Source of the DNA: Flavihumibacter rivuli
GTDB taxonomy: Bacteria > Bacteroidota > Bacteroidia > Chitinophagales > Chitinophagaceae
Reading direction: 5' to 3'
Assembly: GCF_018595685.2 (NCBI RefSeq)
Contig: NZ_CP092334.1
Span: 772,001-836,000 of the forward strand
DNA: 64,000 nucleotides
Part shown: piece after piece, positions 1 through 9,539 of the stretch
How positions within the stretch are numbered: the first letter of the stretch is position 1
Layout: the number at the start of each line of letters is the position of its first letter
The notes under the pieces: generated by a model
The model's database searches: none
What the model was told of the DNA's origin: nothing
Seen by the model: only the letters and a program-made list of their open reading frames with translations
Translations under genes and position numbers: made by a program

Positions 1-10
1 AATTACTGCA

Positions 11-673
11 ATGCGAAGCAGGAAATTCTTTGGTGAGAAAAGGGGTGGGACCACTAAGCTACTTTATTCCCTTGGGGTAATACTGTTGTTCAGTGGCATG
101 ATTACGCTTGGGCCTTCTTGTGCAAAGGAATACAGTATAGAAGGTAGGGATACTGCAGATGGACCGCTTCGACCCGATTCAACCATTCAGGTAGATACCA
201 GTACTACAGAGGATTCATTGCCTGCACAATTGTTGGTGATTCCATCCTGTTCTGTTTGTGATAGCACCAAGCCAATGGAATTACAGCAATGGCGTTTCAA
301 GGTAGGCAACAGCTGGCTTTGTGGGCCGATTACCCGCGCCATCATTAGCCCTGAAAAGGATGCCATGACCTTCTTTGGGCCTTCTGCCTGCTCCCCTGAT
401 TCAGGGGCAGTATTCACCGCTTACCTGGATGGCGACAAGCTTGATCGTGACCGGCAGAACCTTCAGATCTACAAAGTTTCTTTTTACTACTACGATAATT
501 ATGGCACGGACAGGTTGTTGAAGTCCTATATGCCCCATCCGTTCTTTCTCCAGATAGACCGGTATGATCATGCCAGCGCCATTGCCCATGGCCGGTTTTC
601 CGGTTTTTGTTATACCCCAAAAGGTGATAGTGTGTTGGTCAGCGATGGTGCTTTTTCCATCCGGTTCAATTAA
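11..673 (+). CDS. Putative lipoprotein, unknown function
   Basis: A 220-residue protein with a basic N-terminus, a hydrophobic stretch (about residues 17-34) and then Cys37 in the context PSCAKEYSIEG. That cysteine followed by KEYS is a pattern I associate with Chitinophagaceae surface lipoproteins, although the lipobox is not ideal. The rest is Ser/Thr/Asp-rich with no recognised domain. A CSVC pair lies near residue 80. The predicted location is the outer membrane. The start lies only 10 bases from the window edge, so an upstream start cannot be excluded. Function unknown. Confidence 0.6.
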   Translation: MRSRKFFGEKRGGTTKLLYSLGVILLFSGMITLGPSCAKEYSIEGRDTADGPLRPDSTIQVDTSTTEDSLPAQLLVIPSCSVCDSTKPMELQQWRFKVGNSWLCGPITRAIISPEKDAMTFFGPSACSPDSGAVFTAYLDGDKLDRDRQNLQIYKVSFYYYDNYGTDRLLKSYMPHPFFLQIDRYDHASAIAHGRFSGFCYTPKGDSVLVSDGAFSIRFN

Positions 674-833
674 CCGTTGCCGGGGTTAGATCAGCGTTTG
701 ACCACCGCTTCTCCTGCAAATGGGGCGGTTCCCTAAAACTTCAGTTGATGTTACATTTTTTCCAGTTCATGTTGGAAGGCCTGTTTTAAGGCTGAATGAA
801 TCCTGAGTTTTGCTGGCATTAAACCTTATCATC

Positions 834-1775
834 ATGAAAAAGAAGATCCTGACCTGGTTGGGGGTAATCATTTTGCTTACCCTGACCGGTGTTGCCATCG
901 CAACCGGAATGCGGCAACACATCACCTATTCCGCGCCCTTGCCAGATATCCACGCTGTAAAGGATAGTGCAGTAATTGCCCGGGGCAGGCATATTGTCCT
1001 CGGTCCCGGTCATTGCGCTGATTGCCATAGCAACGTGCCTGGCAAGGACTCCCTGTTGAAAGCCGGGCTTGATGTGCCACTCACCGGTGGTTACTTGTTC
1101 GACCTGCCGTTTGGAAAGTTCTATACAAAGAACCTTACGCCTGACAAGGAAACAGGTATCGGGTCGAAATCCGATCCGGAACTGGCCAGGGTGATACGCT
1201 ACGGTGTACATGCCGATGGCCAGATGGTTTTACCCTTCATGCCTTTCCAGCATATGGCCGATGAAGACCTGGTGGCGGTGCTTTCTTACCTGAGGTCGCT
1301 GAAACCTGTACACAACAGGATTCCCGAAAATGAATACAACCTGATGGGTAAGATGCTCAAAGCTTTTGTCCTTAAACCGGTTGGCCCTACGGAAAAGATA
1401 CCTGCTTCAGTTAAAGCGGATACTTCGGTTGCCTATGGCCGTTATCTCTCCATGGTAGTGGCCAATTGCTATGAATGCCACACCCAGCGCGACGGTGTTG
1501 GAAATTTTATTGGGGAGCCAATGGCGGGCGGCCTGGTATTTGAAACGCCGGGTAAGTCAACCCTGGTCACGCCCAACCTGACACCCGATAGCAGCAGCCG
1601 TATATTTGGCTGGTCCAGGCAAATGTTCATCGGCCGTTTCAGGATGGGTAAACTGATCGAACACTCCCATATGCCCTGGGCCGCCTTCTCGAGGATGTCT
1701 GATGATGAACTGACGGCCATTTACAATTACCTGCATACCCTGAAACCTACAAAAATGCCAAAGGTTGAGCAGTAA
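834..1775 (+). CDS. Diheme cytochrome c family protein
   Basis: A 313-residue protein with one N-terminal membrane anchor or signal (about residues 7-24) and two CXXCH heme-c sites: CADCH at 61-65 and CYECH at 212-216. Each lies in a cytochrome-c-like fold with candidate axial Met residues in FMPF (near 136) and in SHMPW. Two similar halves suggest an internal duplication. The expected site is periplasmic, membrane-anchored, moving electrons to or from an unidentified partner; no oxidase or dehydrogenase subunit is adjacent. The ATG at 834 is preferred to a TTG 24 bases upstream because it begins the basic signal MKKKILTW. Confidence 0.8.
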   Translation: MKKKILTWLGVIILLTLTGVAIATGMRQHITYSAPLPDIHAVKDSAVIARGRHIVLGPGHCADCHSNVPGKDSLLKAGLDVPLTGGYLFDLPFGKFYTKNLTPDKETGIGSKSDPELARVIRYGVHADGQMVLPFMPFQHMADEDLVAVLSYLRSLKPVHNRIPENEYNLMGKMLKAFVLKPVGPTEKIPASVKADTSVAYGRYLSMVVANCYECHTQRDGVGNFIGEPMAGGLVFETPGKSTLVTPNLTPDSSSRIFGWSRQMFIGRFRMGKLIEHSHMPWAAFSRMSDDELTAIYNYLHTLKPTKMPKVEQ

Positions 1776-1880
1776 GTTTGATGGATTGGAATGATAGGGC
1801 CAGCTTTCCCCAAAAAAGGAATGCTGGCCATTTTTGGTGGATCTGACTGGAAAAGTGATGGATTATTGGTAACTTTTAAT

Positions 1881-2519
1881 ATGAACCTTTCTAAACCACT
1901 TACCTTGCTCCTCCTGCTCAGCCCCTCGCTCCACGCCTCTTCACAAGTGTCGGGTAATGTTGCGGGGGAATATTACCTTACCGGTGTAAGGGAAACGGCT
2001 TCAGGATTCCGTTTGAATCAAGACAATAGTTTTGATTTCTTCTTTTCACAAGGTGCGGCAGACCGGATGGGAAAAGGCACCTGGCGCAAGGAAGGAGACT
2101 TCGTTCACCTCAGTGGGCAGCACTGGCCGGGAAATGACTTTAAGTTGCTCAGGGAAACTGAAGTGCCATCTGATTCCCTGTTCATTCAGGTCAATGCGCC
2201 TGATCCCATGTATTATCCGTTTACCCGCTGTTACCTTCAAAGGGGAGGCCAGTATGAGGATAAACAGCTTCGCTCAGATGGCAGGGTGTATTTTGCGAAT
2301 AAGCATGCAGACACGCTGTTTATCCAGTTTGAACTCTGCCCGGAAAGGGCAACACCTTTTGCCTTGAAAGACCTAAAGGGAAACCTGCTGGAATTTAGCA
2401 TTGAACCCTGGATAATGGAAGTGTTCATTCCCTCCTTAACCCTGCGGATCGAAGGTAATAAGCTGGTGGGGGCTCACCCCTTGCTAAAAGGTGAAGAGTT
2501 CGAATATGAAAAGGACTAA
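1881..2519 (+). CDS. Secreted hypothetical protein
   Basis: A 212-residue protein with a clear signal peptide ([20 protein letters not shown], cleavage likely near SSQ). The mature part has alternating short hydrophobic strands consistent with a beta-rich periplasmic domain; no family is recognised. The ATG at 1881 is chosen because it opens the signal peptide; longer in-frame extensions upstream lack one. A near-consensus promoter element TAACTTTT lies four bases before this ATG. The stop overlaps the stop of convergent pdxJ by four bases. Confidence 0.6.
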   Translation: MNLSKPLTLLLLLSPSLHASSQVSGNVAGEYYLTGVRETASGFRLNQDNSFDFFFSQGAADRMGKGTWRKEGDFVHLSGQHWPGNDFKLLRETEVPSDSLFIQVNAPDPMYYPFTRCYLQRGGQYEDKQLRSDGRVYFANKHADTLFIQFELCPERATPFALKDLKGNLLEFSIEPWIMEVFIPSLTLRIEGNKLVGAHPLLKGEEFEYEKD

Positions 2520-3235
2520 AACCTGAGCTGCCTTTTATACAATTGAATGGTGTTTTCAAAACCCAGGTAAAGTGCATCGCATACCAGCGCATGACCGATC
2601 GAAACTTCATCCAGATAAGGAATATGTTCGGCAAAATAGCGGAGGTTATCAAGGTCCAGGTCATGGCCGGCATTGATGCCTAAGCCCAGTTCATGTGCCC
2701 TTTTGGCTGCAGCAACATAAGGGGCGATGGCCTGTTCCCTGTCTTCATGGTAATGCCTGGCATAAGCTTCCGTGTAGAGTTCGATCCTGTCGGTTCCTGT
2801 CTCAAGGGCCCCTTCTACCATTTCAATCACCGGGTCAACAAATATGGAGGTGCGGATGCCTGCCGCCTTGAAGATACCGATCATTTCCACCAGGTAATCT
2901 TTGTGTCGGATAGTGTCCCAGCCATGATCGGAAGTGAGTTGGCCTTCTGCATCCGGCACCAGGGTCACCTGGTCTGGTTTTACTTCCAGTACAAGGTCAA
3001 CAAATTTCTGCTCCCGGCAATTTCCTTCTATATTGAACTCAGTAGTAATGATGGGTTTGATGGCCCTTACGTCTGCATAACGGATATGGCGTTCATCTGG
3101 TCTCGGATGCACTGTTACGCCATCGGCTCCGAAGAGCTGTGCATCAATGGCCACCTTTAATACATCCGGGTTATTGCCGCCGCGGCTATTCCTGATGGTG
3201 GCAAACTTGTTGATGTTTACACTGAGCTTTGTCAT
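2516..3235 (-). CDS. pdxJ: Pyridoxine 5'-phosphate synthase
   Basis: PdxJ condenses 3-amino-2-oxopropyl phosphate with 1-deoxyxylulose 5-phosphate to give pyridoxine 5'-phosphate in the DXP-dependent vitamin B6 pathway; it is a cytosolic TIM barrel. The 239-residue length matches the family. Visible active-site features are [11 protein letters not shown] (His43, His50), the glutamate in FNIEGN (Glu70), Glu152 in [11 protein letters not shown] and His191 in [17 protein letters not shown] promoter element ends four bases before the ATG, suggesting a leaderless message. Convergent and stop-overlapping with the gene at 1881-2519. Confidence 0.95.
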   Translation of the reverse strand: MTKLSVNINKFATIRNSRGGNNPDVLKVAIDAQLFGADGVTVHPRPDERHIRYADVRAIKPIITTEFNIEGNCREQKFVDLVLEVKPDQVTLVPDAEGQLTSDHGWDTIRHKDYLVEMIGIFKAAGIRTSIFVDPVIEMVEGALETGTDRIELYTEAYARHYHEDREQAIAPYVAAAKRAHELGLGINAGHDLDLDNLRYFAEHIPYLDEVSIGHALVCDALYLGFENTIQLYKRQLRF

Positions 3236-3239
3236 GGGA

Positions 3240-3247
3240 CAAAGGTA
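3240..3247 (-). promoter_or_regulatory. TAnnTTTG -7 element for pdxJ
   Basis: Minus-strand TACCTTTG matches the Bacteroidota primary-sigma -7 consensus. Only four bases separate it from the pdxJ ATG, so transcription should begin at or next to the start codon. No -33 TTG is seen at the usual distance. Confidence 0.55.
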
Positions 3248-3288
3248 AGCCCTTCAGGGGAATGCCCGTAAGGGTTAGGATGACCGGT

Positions 3289-5763
3289 TTACCAGCGGGC
3301 AATGAGTTTCAGGTTCAACAGCCTTGGGGTAAGCCTGTTGGGAATGGCATAAACGGTATTGGTGTAATCCTTGATCAGGAGGTAAGAAATAGTGTTGGCC
3401 CGGTCGATGATATTGAATACTTCCAGTGTGGCCCAGATATTCTCAAAGTTCCTGAACGGGTTATGGCTCCTGCGCTTACTCTTATCGCTGTCCAGCAATA
3501 GTGCACTAAACCCGATGTCTATACGCAGGTAAGGGTCAATGACCAGGGCGTTCCTGTACTTGACACTATTCGGGATATTGTACGGAAGGTTGGTGCCATA
3601 GATGGTGTTGAGGTACACCTTGAAATTCTTGTTGGTTGACAAATAATCCTGGAAGAAGAGCCCCACGGTGATCAACCGGTCTGTCGGTCGCCTCAGCCAG
3701 CCATTTTCGGTTAGGGTGCTGTCAACCGGCCGGTTGAGGGAATCCAAAGTATAGTTATAATAAGTATCTCCGGTGATGTCTTCCCTTGTCCTCATGAAGC
3801 CAAGACTAACATAGCTCTCCGCATCCTTGACGATCTCCCCAAAGAGCCGGGCCTCGATCCCCGTCGCATAGGCCTTGGCGTTATTTTCGCCATAATAGCG
3901 CATCCGTATATTGTCAATATCATAGGGTACTACATCCCACATCCTTTTGTAATAGGCTTCGGTGGTTAATCGAAGGACCCTGTTCCAGGCCACAAAACTA
4001 TAATCCAGCCCTGCAGAAACCTGCCAGCTCTTCTGGGCCAGCAGGTCGTAGTTCACGGAGCCATCATACCTGCGCATTTCGCGGTAGAATGGCGGTTGCT
4101 GGTAGATGCCTGCTGATGCCTTGAAGATCACGTCCTTTTTCCATTTCATCGGTTTCCAGGAAGCGCCTACGCGGGGGGAGACCAAGAATTCCTTGTTCAG
4201 GTCGTTATAGTTGAACCGTAGGCCTGCCTGCAAGGCAAAGCCTGATGAATCGCCAAAACTGATATTGTCCTGTACATATCCGCTTAACCTGTTTACAGTA
4301 AAGTCAGCTGTTGATTCCAGGGACTTAAAAAGGAAGAATTCGCTTGCATTATAAGGCAGGGAATAACCGGCACTGTCCTGGTATTCCCATTCCTTCAACT
4401 GGTCCTTTACCTTTTGCTGCTCATACGATAGTCCCCAAAGGAAATAATGCCTGCCTTTATCATAAGTGCCCTTATGGGAAAAATTCAATACCGATATGTC
4501 CAGTCTGTTTCGGGCATAGTTCTGGAATACACCTGCTCCCAGCGGATTGACGATCAGGCCATAGTCGGCCTCGTTCTTGTCGAATTGCCTTTCACCGAAG
4601 AGGTAAGCGCCTGCAATATCGATCGATTCGTTTTCCTTGTTCTGGAACCTTGAGGCCATCCATTTCAGGCGCAGGTTCTTTCTTGCTTGTTGGATGATGG
4701 ACAGCCCCAGCATATTGGTCTTGTATTGGTCTTCTTCCTGTCCATCAAAATAAATGTCCAGTCCAAGGTTGGCGGAGAAGAAAGGGGAGAAGACGGACGT
4801 GGAGGGCTGGCTGAATGCAGGCTTGAATTTGAACCGGGTTTGGGAGAAATTGCCCAAAAGTTCCACTGACCATTTTTCCGAGAACTGCCATGTGAATAAT
4901 CCCTGGAAGTCTGCAGCGGAGGGTACATAGTTTCCTTCGGTTTCCTGGCTGCTAAGCAGGTTCCGGTTGTTGCGGTGTCTGGCCCCCACCAGGTAGCTGA
5001 ATCGGTTTTTGGCTCCTGTGCCTTCAAGATGTACCCCCTGTTCCAATAACCCTACATAGGCAGAACCTCCAAAGCGCCTGGGCTTGCGGTAGCCCACATC
5101 CAATACACTGGAAAGCTTATCGCCATAGCGTGCCTGGAAGCCTCCGTTGTAAAACTGCACGGAGCGGGTCATTTCAGGGTTGATGAAACTTAATCCCTCC
5201 TGCTGGCCGTTGCGCACCAGGTAGGGCCTGAATACCTCGAAATCATTGACGTAAATGAGGTTCTCGTCATAACTACCACCCCTGACCGAATAATTGGAAG
5301 TGAGTTCATTGTTGGACCCGACGATCACCTTGATCAGGCTCTCAATGCCGCCGGTGGGAGAGGGGATATTGATGGCCTGTTTGGGATTTAAGGTGACCAG
5401 GCCTGCCTCCCTTCTTTGTCGTTGGTCCGTGACCGTTACTTCTTCCAGTTGTGTCACGCCCTTTTCCAATTTGATAGTTACCTGTTCTTCTTCATTAAGG
5501 CTCAACAGGAAATTACGCTGAACGGTTTTATAGCCGGTATAGGAAAAGACCAGCGCCAATGCCTTGTCCGCCGGTACTTTTATCATAAAGGTGCCGGAGT
5601 CGCTGGTTCGTATTCCAGCACTTCTCCCGAGCAGGGTTACATTCACCCCTGCCAGCGGGCGTTCTTCTTCATCCACCACCTTCCCGCGAATGGTGGCTTG
5701 TTTCACCTGTGCAAAGGCGCAGGTGTTCAATAGGCATAAAATGGTGAAAAGGATAAAGCGCAT
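3289..5763 (-). CDS. TonB-dependent receptor with carboxypeptidase-regulatory domain
   Basis: An 824-residue outer-membrane receptor. In order: signal peptide (MRFILFTILCLLNTCAFAQ), a carboxypeptidase-D regulatory-like beta domain (about 22-105, RGKVVDEEERPLAGVNV), a plug domain (about 115-220, including YSVRGGSYDENLIYVNDFEVF), then a long series of beta strands to the aromatic C-terminal end (NLKLIARW). This architecture imports or binds a large ligand using TonB/ExbBD energy. No SusD-like partner lies beside it, so it is not an obvious glycan-utilisation pair, and the substrate is unknown. The ATG at 5763 is chosen because it starts the signal peptide; an in-frame extension to 5835 does not look like a signal. 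Confidence 0.9.
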   Translation of the reverse strand: MRFILFTILCLLNTCAFAQVKQATIRGKVVDEEERPLAGVNVTLLGRSAGIRTSDSGTFMIKVPADKALALVFSYTGYKTVQRNFLLSLNEEEQVTIKLEKGVTQLEEVTVTDQRQRREAGLVTLNPKQAINIPSPTGGIESLIKVIVGSNNELTSNYSVRGGSYDENLIYVNDFEVFRPYLVRNGQQEGLSFINPEMTRSVQFYNGGFQARYGDKLSSVLDVGYRKPRRFGGSAYVGLLEQGVHLEGTGAKNRFSYLVGARHRNNRNLLSSQETEGNYVPSAADFQGLFTWQFSEKWSVELLGNFSQTRFKFKPAFSQPSTSVFSPFFSANLGLDIYFDGQEEDQYKTNMLGLSIIQQARKNLRLKWMASRFQNKENESIDIAGAYLFGERQFDKNEADYGLIVNPLGAGVFQNYARNRLDISVLNFSHKGTYDKGRHYFLWGLSYEQQKVKDQLKEWEYQDSAGYSLPYNASEFFLFKSLESTADFTVNRLSGYVQDNISFGDSSGFALQAGLRFNYNDLNKEFLVSPRVGASWKPMKWKKDVIFKASAGIYQQPPFYREMRRYDGSVNYDLLAQKSWQVSAGLDYSFVAWNRVLRLTTEAYYKRMWDVVPYDIDNIRMRYYGENNAKAYATGIEARLFGEIVKDAESYVSLGFMRTREDITGDTYYNYTLDSLNRPVDSTLTENGWLRRPTDRLITVGLFFQDYLSTNKNFKVYLNTIYGTNLPYNIPNSVKYRNALVIDPYLRIDIGFSALLLDSDKSKRRSHNPFRNFENIWATLEVFNIIDRANTISYLLIKDYTNTVYAIPNRLTPRLLNLKLIARW

Positions 5764-5932
5764 GGCAGGTCTTGAACAGTCAGCTTTGTATGGGGCTAAG
5801 ATAAGCGTTTCCTCACTCTGTTGCCAGCCCGGCACCTGGACCTGTTCTTTCTATTAAGGGGATCAAAATGGGTTTTCTTTCATCACATTCCAACGGGGCT
5901 GCATTAATGATCTATGCAGCTCCGGGTATTGC

Positions 5933-6592
5933 CTATGTTGACTGCCTGGAGATCTTCTTGAAGGAAGCAATGGCTGCGCTAGGATCGGGGGCATTGAAAA
6001 TGGAGCTGCCGGCGACAAGGATATCGGCACCTGCGTCTGCAAGGGCTTGCGCGTTTTCCAGGGTAACACCGCCATCTACTTCGATCTTAACATCCAGGCC
6101 GAGCTGGTCGATCCGCTGCCTGAGCATCTTCACCTTGTTTAGCGTATGGGGGATGAATTTCTGGCCCCCAAACCCCGGGTTAACGGTCATGATCAGTACA
6201 AGGTCGATATCCTGCAGGATGTCCTGCAATAGCTGGACAGGGGTATGGGGATTCAGGGCAACGCCCGCGATCATCCCCATTTTCTTGATCTCCTGGATGG
6301 TTCGGTGTAAATGCCTGCAGGCTTCTATATGGACGGTAAGGATGTCGGCACCTGCTTTTCTAAAGGCTTCAATATATCGATCAGGGGCTTCGATCATCAG
6401 GTGCACATCACATATCTTCATAGTGGCTTTCCTGATCTGTTCCACTACCGGTAACCCATAGCTGATATTGGGTACGAAACTGCCATCCATAATGTCCAGA
6501 TGGAACCAGTCCGCCTCGCTTTCATTGAGCATTTTACATTCCGCCCCCAGGTTGAGGAAATCCGATGCCAGTAAAGATGGTGAAACGATCAT
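5933..6592 (-). CDS. rpe: Ribulose-phosphate 3-epimerase
   Basis: Interconverts D-ribulose 5-phosphate and D-xylulose 5-phosphate in the pentose phosphate pathway. The 219-residue TIM barrel shows family signatures in order: SPSLLASDF at the start, FHLDIMDG (His31, Asp33, metal and acid/base region), CDVHLMIE (His64), TVNPGFGGQKF, and VDGGVT near residue 176 followed by the phosphate-binding AGSSIF. The neighbours are unrelated, so it is probably transcribed alone or with the TPR gene upstream of it on the same strand (about 100 bases apart). Confidence 0.95.
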   Translation of the reverse strand: MIVSPSLLASDFLNLGAECKMLNESEADWFHLDIMDGSFVPNISYGLPVVEQIRKATMKICDVHLMIEAPDRYIEAFRKAGADILTVHIEACRHLHRTIQEIKKMGMIAGVALNPHTPVQLLQDILQDIDLVLIMTVNPGFGGQKFIPHTLNKVKMLRQRIDQLGLDVKIEVDGGVTLENAQALADAGADILVAGSSIFNAPDPSAAIASFKKISRQST

Positions 6593-6692
6593 GGTGCTGT
6601 ATTGTGGCTTTTAAACTATTGGTTGTGGTTCCTTTGTTTTTGGAATGAATATCCTCTGCAGGCCAGCAGTTAAATGGCCGCAGGTATTTCAT

Positions 6693-7709
6693 TTATTTTC
6701 CTTTCAATCTTGCTGCTGCTTCTACTGCTTCCTTGAAGTCCTTGTCCAGTGCATAGGCCCTGGCATAATTGTTCAAGGCTTCCTCTTTCTTTCCTAACTG
6801 TTCATAGCACCTTCCCTGCCAATAATAGGCGTCCGGGAATGTATTGGAGACAGTGGATGCCAGTTTGAACTGTTTCAGCGCTTCGTCAAGGTTCTTCTGG
6901 TCAAAATATATGATTCCTTTCTCTATATAGGATTGTTCGAATTTCCAGTCGATCCTGATCACCTGGTCAAAAGCTTCCAGCGCCTTGGTAAAGTTCTTTG
7001 TATTGGAATAGTATACCCCCTTGATAAAATGGGGATCGATCAATTCGCCGGCTGAGTCGCGCGCTATTACCTGGTCGCAGAGTTCAATGGCCCTCGGGTT
7101 CTTTTTTTCTGCATATACGTTAGCGAGGGAGAGGGAGGTAAGTTGAAGGGGTTGGATCTTCAGGGATCGCTCCAGGCTGGAAATGGCTGCGGATGTGTCG
7201 CCGGACTGCAGTTGCAGCAATCCCTTTTCATACCAGGCTTCGAAGTCTAGGGAGTCAGCAGCGATCATTTTATCGAAGGACGCTAAAGCTTCGATGTTCT
7301 TCCCGCTTTGTACCAATGCTTCGCCCAGCCTTCTTTTAAAATTGGTGTTGGCCGGGTATTGCTTAACCAATTGTTCCAGTATTTGAACGGCTTTCTCTCC
7401 TTGACCCATCAGGAAAAGCAGGCTTACCCTGGCCTCGGCAATTTCTTCAGTGGGCTGGATGGTCCAGGCCTTTTCGATATCTGCAGTGGCAAGGTCGTAA
7501 ATGCCGTTCTGCGTCAGTAATTCAGCCCTACGGTAATATAAGCTGGCATCCTTTGAATTGGAGGCAATAGAATCGGTGATAATGGCATAGGGTGGTTGGG
7601 AAAGGATGTTTTCGGCATCGGTGCTGGCCTGGGCCGATTTTTCATCGTTGCCACAGGCGATTGAAAAGCCGATTAGTCCGGCAACCACTATGCGGAAAAG
7701 GAATTTCAT
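6693..7709 (-). CDS. TPR-repeat lipoprotein
   Basis: A 338-residue protein with a lipoprotein signal (MKFLFRIVVAGLIGFSIAC, lipobox SIAC, lipidated Cys19), then roughly seven tetratricopeptide repeats. These are recognised by spaced A/Y/G patterns such as LGEALVQSGKNIEALASFDK and YWQGRCYEQLGKKEEALNNYARAYALD. TPR lipoproteins of this kind are protein-interaction scaffolds on the periplasmic face of the envelope; no specific partner is evident. TAGATTTG ends four bases before the ATG. Confidence 0.85.
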   Translation of the reverse strand: MKFLFRIVVAGLIGFSIACGNDEKSAQASTDAENILSQPPYAIITDSIASNSKDASLYYRRAELLTQNGIYDLATADIEKAWTIQPTEEIAEARVSLLFLMGQGEKAVQILEQLVKQYPANTNFKRRLGEALVQSGKNIEALASFDKMIAADSLDFEAWYEKGLLQLQSGDTSAAISSLERSLKIQPLQLTSLSLANVYAEKKNPRAIELCDQVIARDSAGELIDPHFIKGVYYSNTKNFTKALEAFDQVIRIDWKFEQSYIEKGIIYFDQKNLDEALKQFKLASTVSNTFPDAYYWQGRCYEQLGKKEEALNNYARAYALDKDFKEAVEAAARLKGK

Positions 7710-7713
7710 TTTT

Positions 7714-7721
7714 CAAATCTA
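7714..7721 (-). promoter_or_regulatory. TAnnTTTG -7 element for the TPR lipoprotein gene
   Basis: Minus-strand TAGATTTG fits the Bacteroidota -7 consensus and sits four bases from the ATG, again predicting a leaderless transcript. Confidence 0.5.
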
Positions 7722-7765
7722 GGGCATTCCCGAAAAATCAGGTACTTGTTTTCCGAACCTCATGG

Positions 7766-7795
7766 TTGGTTTATTGGTTTATACCAATACTTTTG
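7766..7795 (+). promoter_or_regulatory. Promoter (TTG -33, TACTTTTG -7) for the PD40 gene
   Basis: TTG at 7766-7768 and TACTTTTG at 7788-7795 are 19 bases apart, the canonical Bacteroidota -33/-7 spacing. The -7 element ends 19 bases before the ATG at 7815, giving a short leader. This is the best full promoter match in the window. Confidence 0.6.
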
Positions 7796-7814
7796 TGGCT
7801 TCATTATACAAATT

Positions 7815-8939
7815 ATGGTACGATTGAATGCGAATAGATGGATCGGATTATTGGGTTTGGCTTGTATTGGCCTGGCAGGATTGAGTTCCTTCATGAATAA
7901 AAGGGAAACAGGAAAGCCGGTTATACATGTAGCAGATACGGTTCAGTATCCTGACGAGACCCACTTTACAAATATTCGCCAACTGACCTTTGGCGGCGAC
8001 AATGCGGAAGCGTATTTCAGTTACGATGGTAAATACCTGGTCTTCCAGAAAACCAACCCGAAGGAAGGGATCAACTGTGACCAGATCTTTATCGGCAAAT
8101 TACCCACCTCACCCAATGAACCCTTTACGCCCAAAATGGTAAGTCCTGGGAAGGGGCGTACTACCTGCGCTTATTTCCTTCCTGACGGCAAGCATATCAT
8201 CTATGCCTCTACTCATCTTGGCGGAACTGATTGTCCCCCGGTGCCCGACCGTAGTAAATACGGTAACCGCTATATATGGCCATTGTATGATAGCTATGAC
8301 ATTTTCATGGCTGATACCAACGGTGTCATCGTTAAGCAACTTACCAATGCCAAGGGGTATGATGCCGAAGCTACCCTTTCTCCCGATGGAAAGAAAATGG
8401 TCTACACCAGCGACAAGGATGGTGACCTTGAACTTTATATCATGGATTTGAAGACAGGAAAGGAGAAGCGGATCACCAATACCTTGGGCTATGACGGCGG
8501 GGCCTGGTTCAGCCGTGATGGTAAGAAACTGATCTGGCGCGCCAGCAGGCCATCTACAGAAGAGGAAGTAAAAGAGTACAAGTCATTGTTGGCCGAACAC
8601 CTGGTAGCGCCTACCAGGATGGAAGTGTTTACAGCGAATATTGATGGCAGTGAGATGAAACAGGTGACCAACCTGGGGCAGGCCAACTGGGCGCCGGTCT
8701 TCATGCCCGACAGCAAGAAGATCGTTTTTGCCTCCAACCATGAATACAAGAGGGGATTCCCATTCAACCTCTACATGATGGATGGCGATGGCTCCAATAT
8801 GGTAAAAGTAAGTCGCGATAAAGGTTTTGATGCCTTTGCCATGTTCAGCTATGATGGGAAGAAGCTGGTTTTCTGCAGTAACAGGAATAATGGTGGAACC
8901 AGGGATACCAATATATTTGTCGCTGACTGGAAGGAATAA
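7815..8939 (+). CDS. TolB-like PD40 beta-propeller protein
   Basis: A 374-residue exported protein: an N-terminal hydrophobic anchor (WIGLLGLACIGLAGLSSF) followed by repeated PD40/TolB propeller blades, each carrying a variant of the A-x-(W/Y/M)-S-x-D-G-K-K motif (YFSYDGKYLVFQK, TLSPDGKKMVYTS, WFSRDGKKLIWR, MFSYDGKKLVFCS). Such propellers bind proteins or ligands in the periplasm. It is not TolB itself, since the TolB N-terminal domain and tol neighbours are absent. The ATG at 7815 is preferred over a more distal in-frame ATG because the -33/-7 promoter lies between them. Confidence 0.8.
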   Translation: MVRLNANRWIGLLGLACIGLAGLSSFMNKRETGKPVIHVADTVQYPDETHFTNIRQLTFGGDNAEAYFSYDGKYLVFQKTNPKEGINCDQIFIGKLPTSPNEPFTPKMVSPGKGRTTCAYFLPDGKHIIYASTHLGGTDCPPVPDRSKYGNRYIWPLYDSYDIFMADTNGVIVKQLTNAKGYDAEATLSPDGKKMVYTSDKDGDLELYIMDLKTGKEKRITNTLGYDGGAWFSRDGKKLIWRASRPSTEEEVKEYKSLLAEHLVAPTRMEVFTANIDGSEMKQVTNLGQANWAPVFMPDSKKIVFASNHEYKRGFPFNLYMMDGDGSNMVKVSRDKGFDAFAMFSYDGKKLVFCSNRNNGGTRDTNIFVADWKE

Positions 8940-9025
8940 ATGCCATTCTTCTATGTAATGCGTTCCGCGTTCTTTATATTAATCTTTTATTGAAATTTCT
9001 TAAACGATAAATCAAAACCTACAAC

Positions 9026-9496
9026 ATGTATAACGGTCTTTTACACTTACATAACCTGATGCGCTGGGTCATCCTGGTGCTGCTGGTTGTTGCAATTCTC
9101 AGGCACTTAACGGGAATGAATAAGCGAACCGCTTATACTGCCACAGACCGGAAGGTCGACCTCTTCCTGATGATCTCTGCCCATATTACCCTTTTGGTCG
9201 GTTTGTACCAGTGGTTCGCCGGTTCACTCGGACTTAAATTGATCCAGGCTTCTGGAATGGGTGGCGTGATGAAGGATAGTGCCCAGCGTTATTGGGCCGT
9301 AGAGCATATGGTGGGAATGATCGTAGTGATCATCCTGATCACCATTGGCAGGGCAAAAGGCAAGCCAGCATCTGCCGGCGCTGCTGAGCACAAGAAGGCC
9401 TTGCTGATGTTTGTGCTGGCCTTGCTGATCATCCTGCTCAATGCGCCATGGCCTTTCCGGGAAGGAATAGGAAGGCCCTGGTTCCCGGGTATGTAA
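9026..9496 (+). CDS. Small integral membrane protein
   Basis: A 156-residue protein with four predicted membrane helices (about 11-28, 45-65, 88-112, 126-142). His residues sit near helix ends (LHLHNLMRW, SAHITLL, VEHMVGM), a pattern also seen in cytochrome-b-like proteins, but no heme-binding role can be proven. It is followed at once by a strong bidirectional terminator, so it is monocistronic or last in its unit. Function unknown. Confidence 0.7.
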   Translation: MYNGLLHLHNLMRWVILVLLVVAILRHLTGMNKRTAYTATDRKVDLFLMISAHITLLVGLYQWFAGSLGLKLIQASGMGGVMKDSAQRYWAVEHMVGMIVVIILITIGRAKGKPASAGAAEHKKALLMFVLALLIILLNAPWPFREGIGRPWFPGM

Positions 9497-9500
9497 GAAA

Positions 9501-9534
9501 AATAAAGCCGTTCAAACGAACGGCTTTATTTTTT
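9501..9534. terminator. Bidirectional rho-independent terminator
   Basis: A 13-bp perfect stem (9501-9513 with 9518-9530) around the loop AAAC, with a T run on the plus side and an A run on the other. It lies between convergent genes ending at 9496 and 9540 and can serve both. Confidence 0.85.
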
Positions 9535-9539
9535 GAATA